From CALNZV01 sp942491115 (GTDB lineage: Bacteria > Desulfobacterota > Desulfobacteria > Desulfobacterales > UBA5852), in the NCBI GenBank assembly GCA_942491115.1, contig CALNZV010000001.1, positions 186,001-250,000 on the forward strand: a stretch of 64,000 nt of DNA, given 5' to 3'. Positions 63,900 to 64,000 of the stretch are shown piece after piece (positions within the stretch are counted from its first letter, which is position 1; the number at the start of each line of letters is the position of its first letter). The notes under the pieces were generated by a model. That model did no database searches. It had not been told where the DNA came from and worked only from the letters and a program-made list of their open reading frames with translations. The translations under genes were made by a program, and so were the position numbers.

Positions 63900-64000
63900 C
63901 TGTAGGGTTGGGGCTTCAACCCGATTTTGACGCTGGTTGGCTTCGGGATGGGGGCAGCAACTCAGAGGACTTGCCGCAGCACCCTCCCGCAGCCCGACAG
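63900..64000. other. Window end, no gene seen
   Basis: About 100 bases with no recognised feature; likely upstream of the cysteine-cluster gene. Confidence 0.3.

Overview
The window looks like chromosome of a GC-rich anaerobic deltaproteobacterium (Desulfobacterota, probably a Desulfosarcina/Desulfobacter-like sulfate reducer). This is inferred from the gene mix: NIL-domain ferredoxin, stand-alone corrinoid protein, PfaA/PfaD lipid synthase, an MnmA variant, SPFH/zinc-ribbon proteins and a cysteine-cluster protein. No database search was possible. I saw no rRNA, tRNA, CRISPR array or insertion sequence.

Region 1 (about 0.3-13 kb) is the accessory highlight. It is a dense set of apparently cytosolic proteases and alpha/beta hydrolases. 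A divergent gene encodes an amidase/PGRP-hydrolase-metacaspase fusion. Facing it is a minus-strand series: stand-alone caspase, a 2018-residue double-hydrolase/CHAT/helical-repeat protein, a serine hydrolase, a trypsin-like protease and a small GD[WY]-repeat protein. Two clan-CD caspases, one CHAT protease, one S1 protease and four alpha/beta-hydrolase domains together suggest a proteolytic cascade, possibly defence or regulated cell death. The function is inference.

Region 2 (13.8-16.1 kb) is an aromatic amino acid operon (aroF-type DAHP synthase, then pheA). Upstream is a classical attenuator: a 26-codon Phe-rich leader peptide, competing hairpins and a U-tract terminator. PheA has altered Phe-binding motifs, so attenuation may carry more of the control. 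Regions around 17-25 kb hold a rhodanese/MauE pair, a ZIP transporter, an ArsR-regulated heavy-metal ATPase, prs, a GNAT, an FKBP-thioredoxin lipoprotein and an MFS exporter.

Region 3 (26-36.8 kb) is mixed housekeeping: an orphan DNA methyltransferase, threonine aldolase, Ste24-type protease, a PlsC-hydrolase fusion, a ferredoxin-mnmA-mtaB operon, a cyclophilin and a DjlA-like co-chaperone. Region 4 (37-40.1 kb) is decaying. It has a corrinoid protein followed by a methyltransferase start that ends after 28 codons, a frameshifted aminotransferase, a C-terminal relic of a Cys/Met-metabolism PLP enzyme, and the C-terminal relic of a GntR/FCD regulator joined to it.

Region 5 (40.1-48.5 kb) has a ParM-like actin with an unlisted 50-residue membrane peptide, divergent SPFH/zinc-ribbon genes, and a PEP/pyruvate-binding protein followed by ilvA. 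Region 6 (49-64 kb) has a Xaa-Pro peptidase, xerD, pfaD, a probably leaderless regulator, a triple-ACP PfaA-like megasynthase without visible pfaB/pfaC, a DUF2914-type protein, a diadenylate cyclase fused to YbbR-like repeats, and a cysteine-cluster protein.
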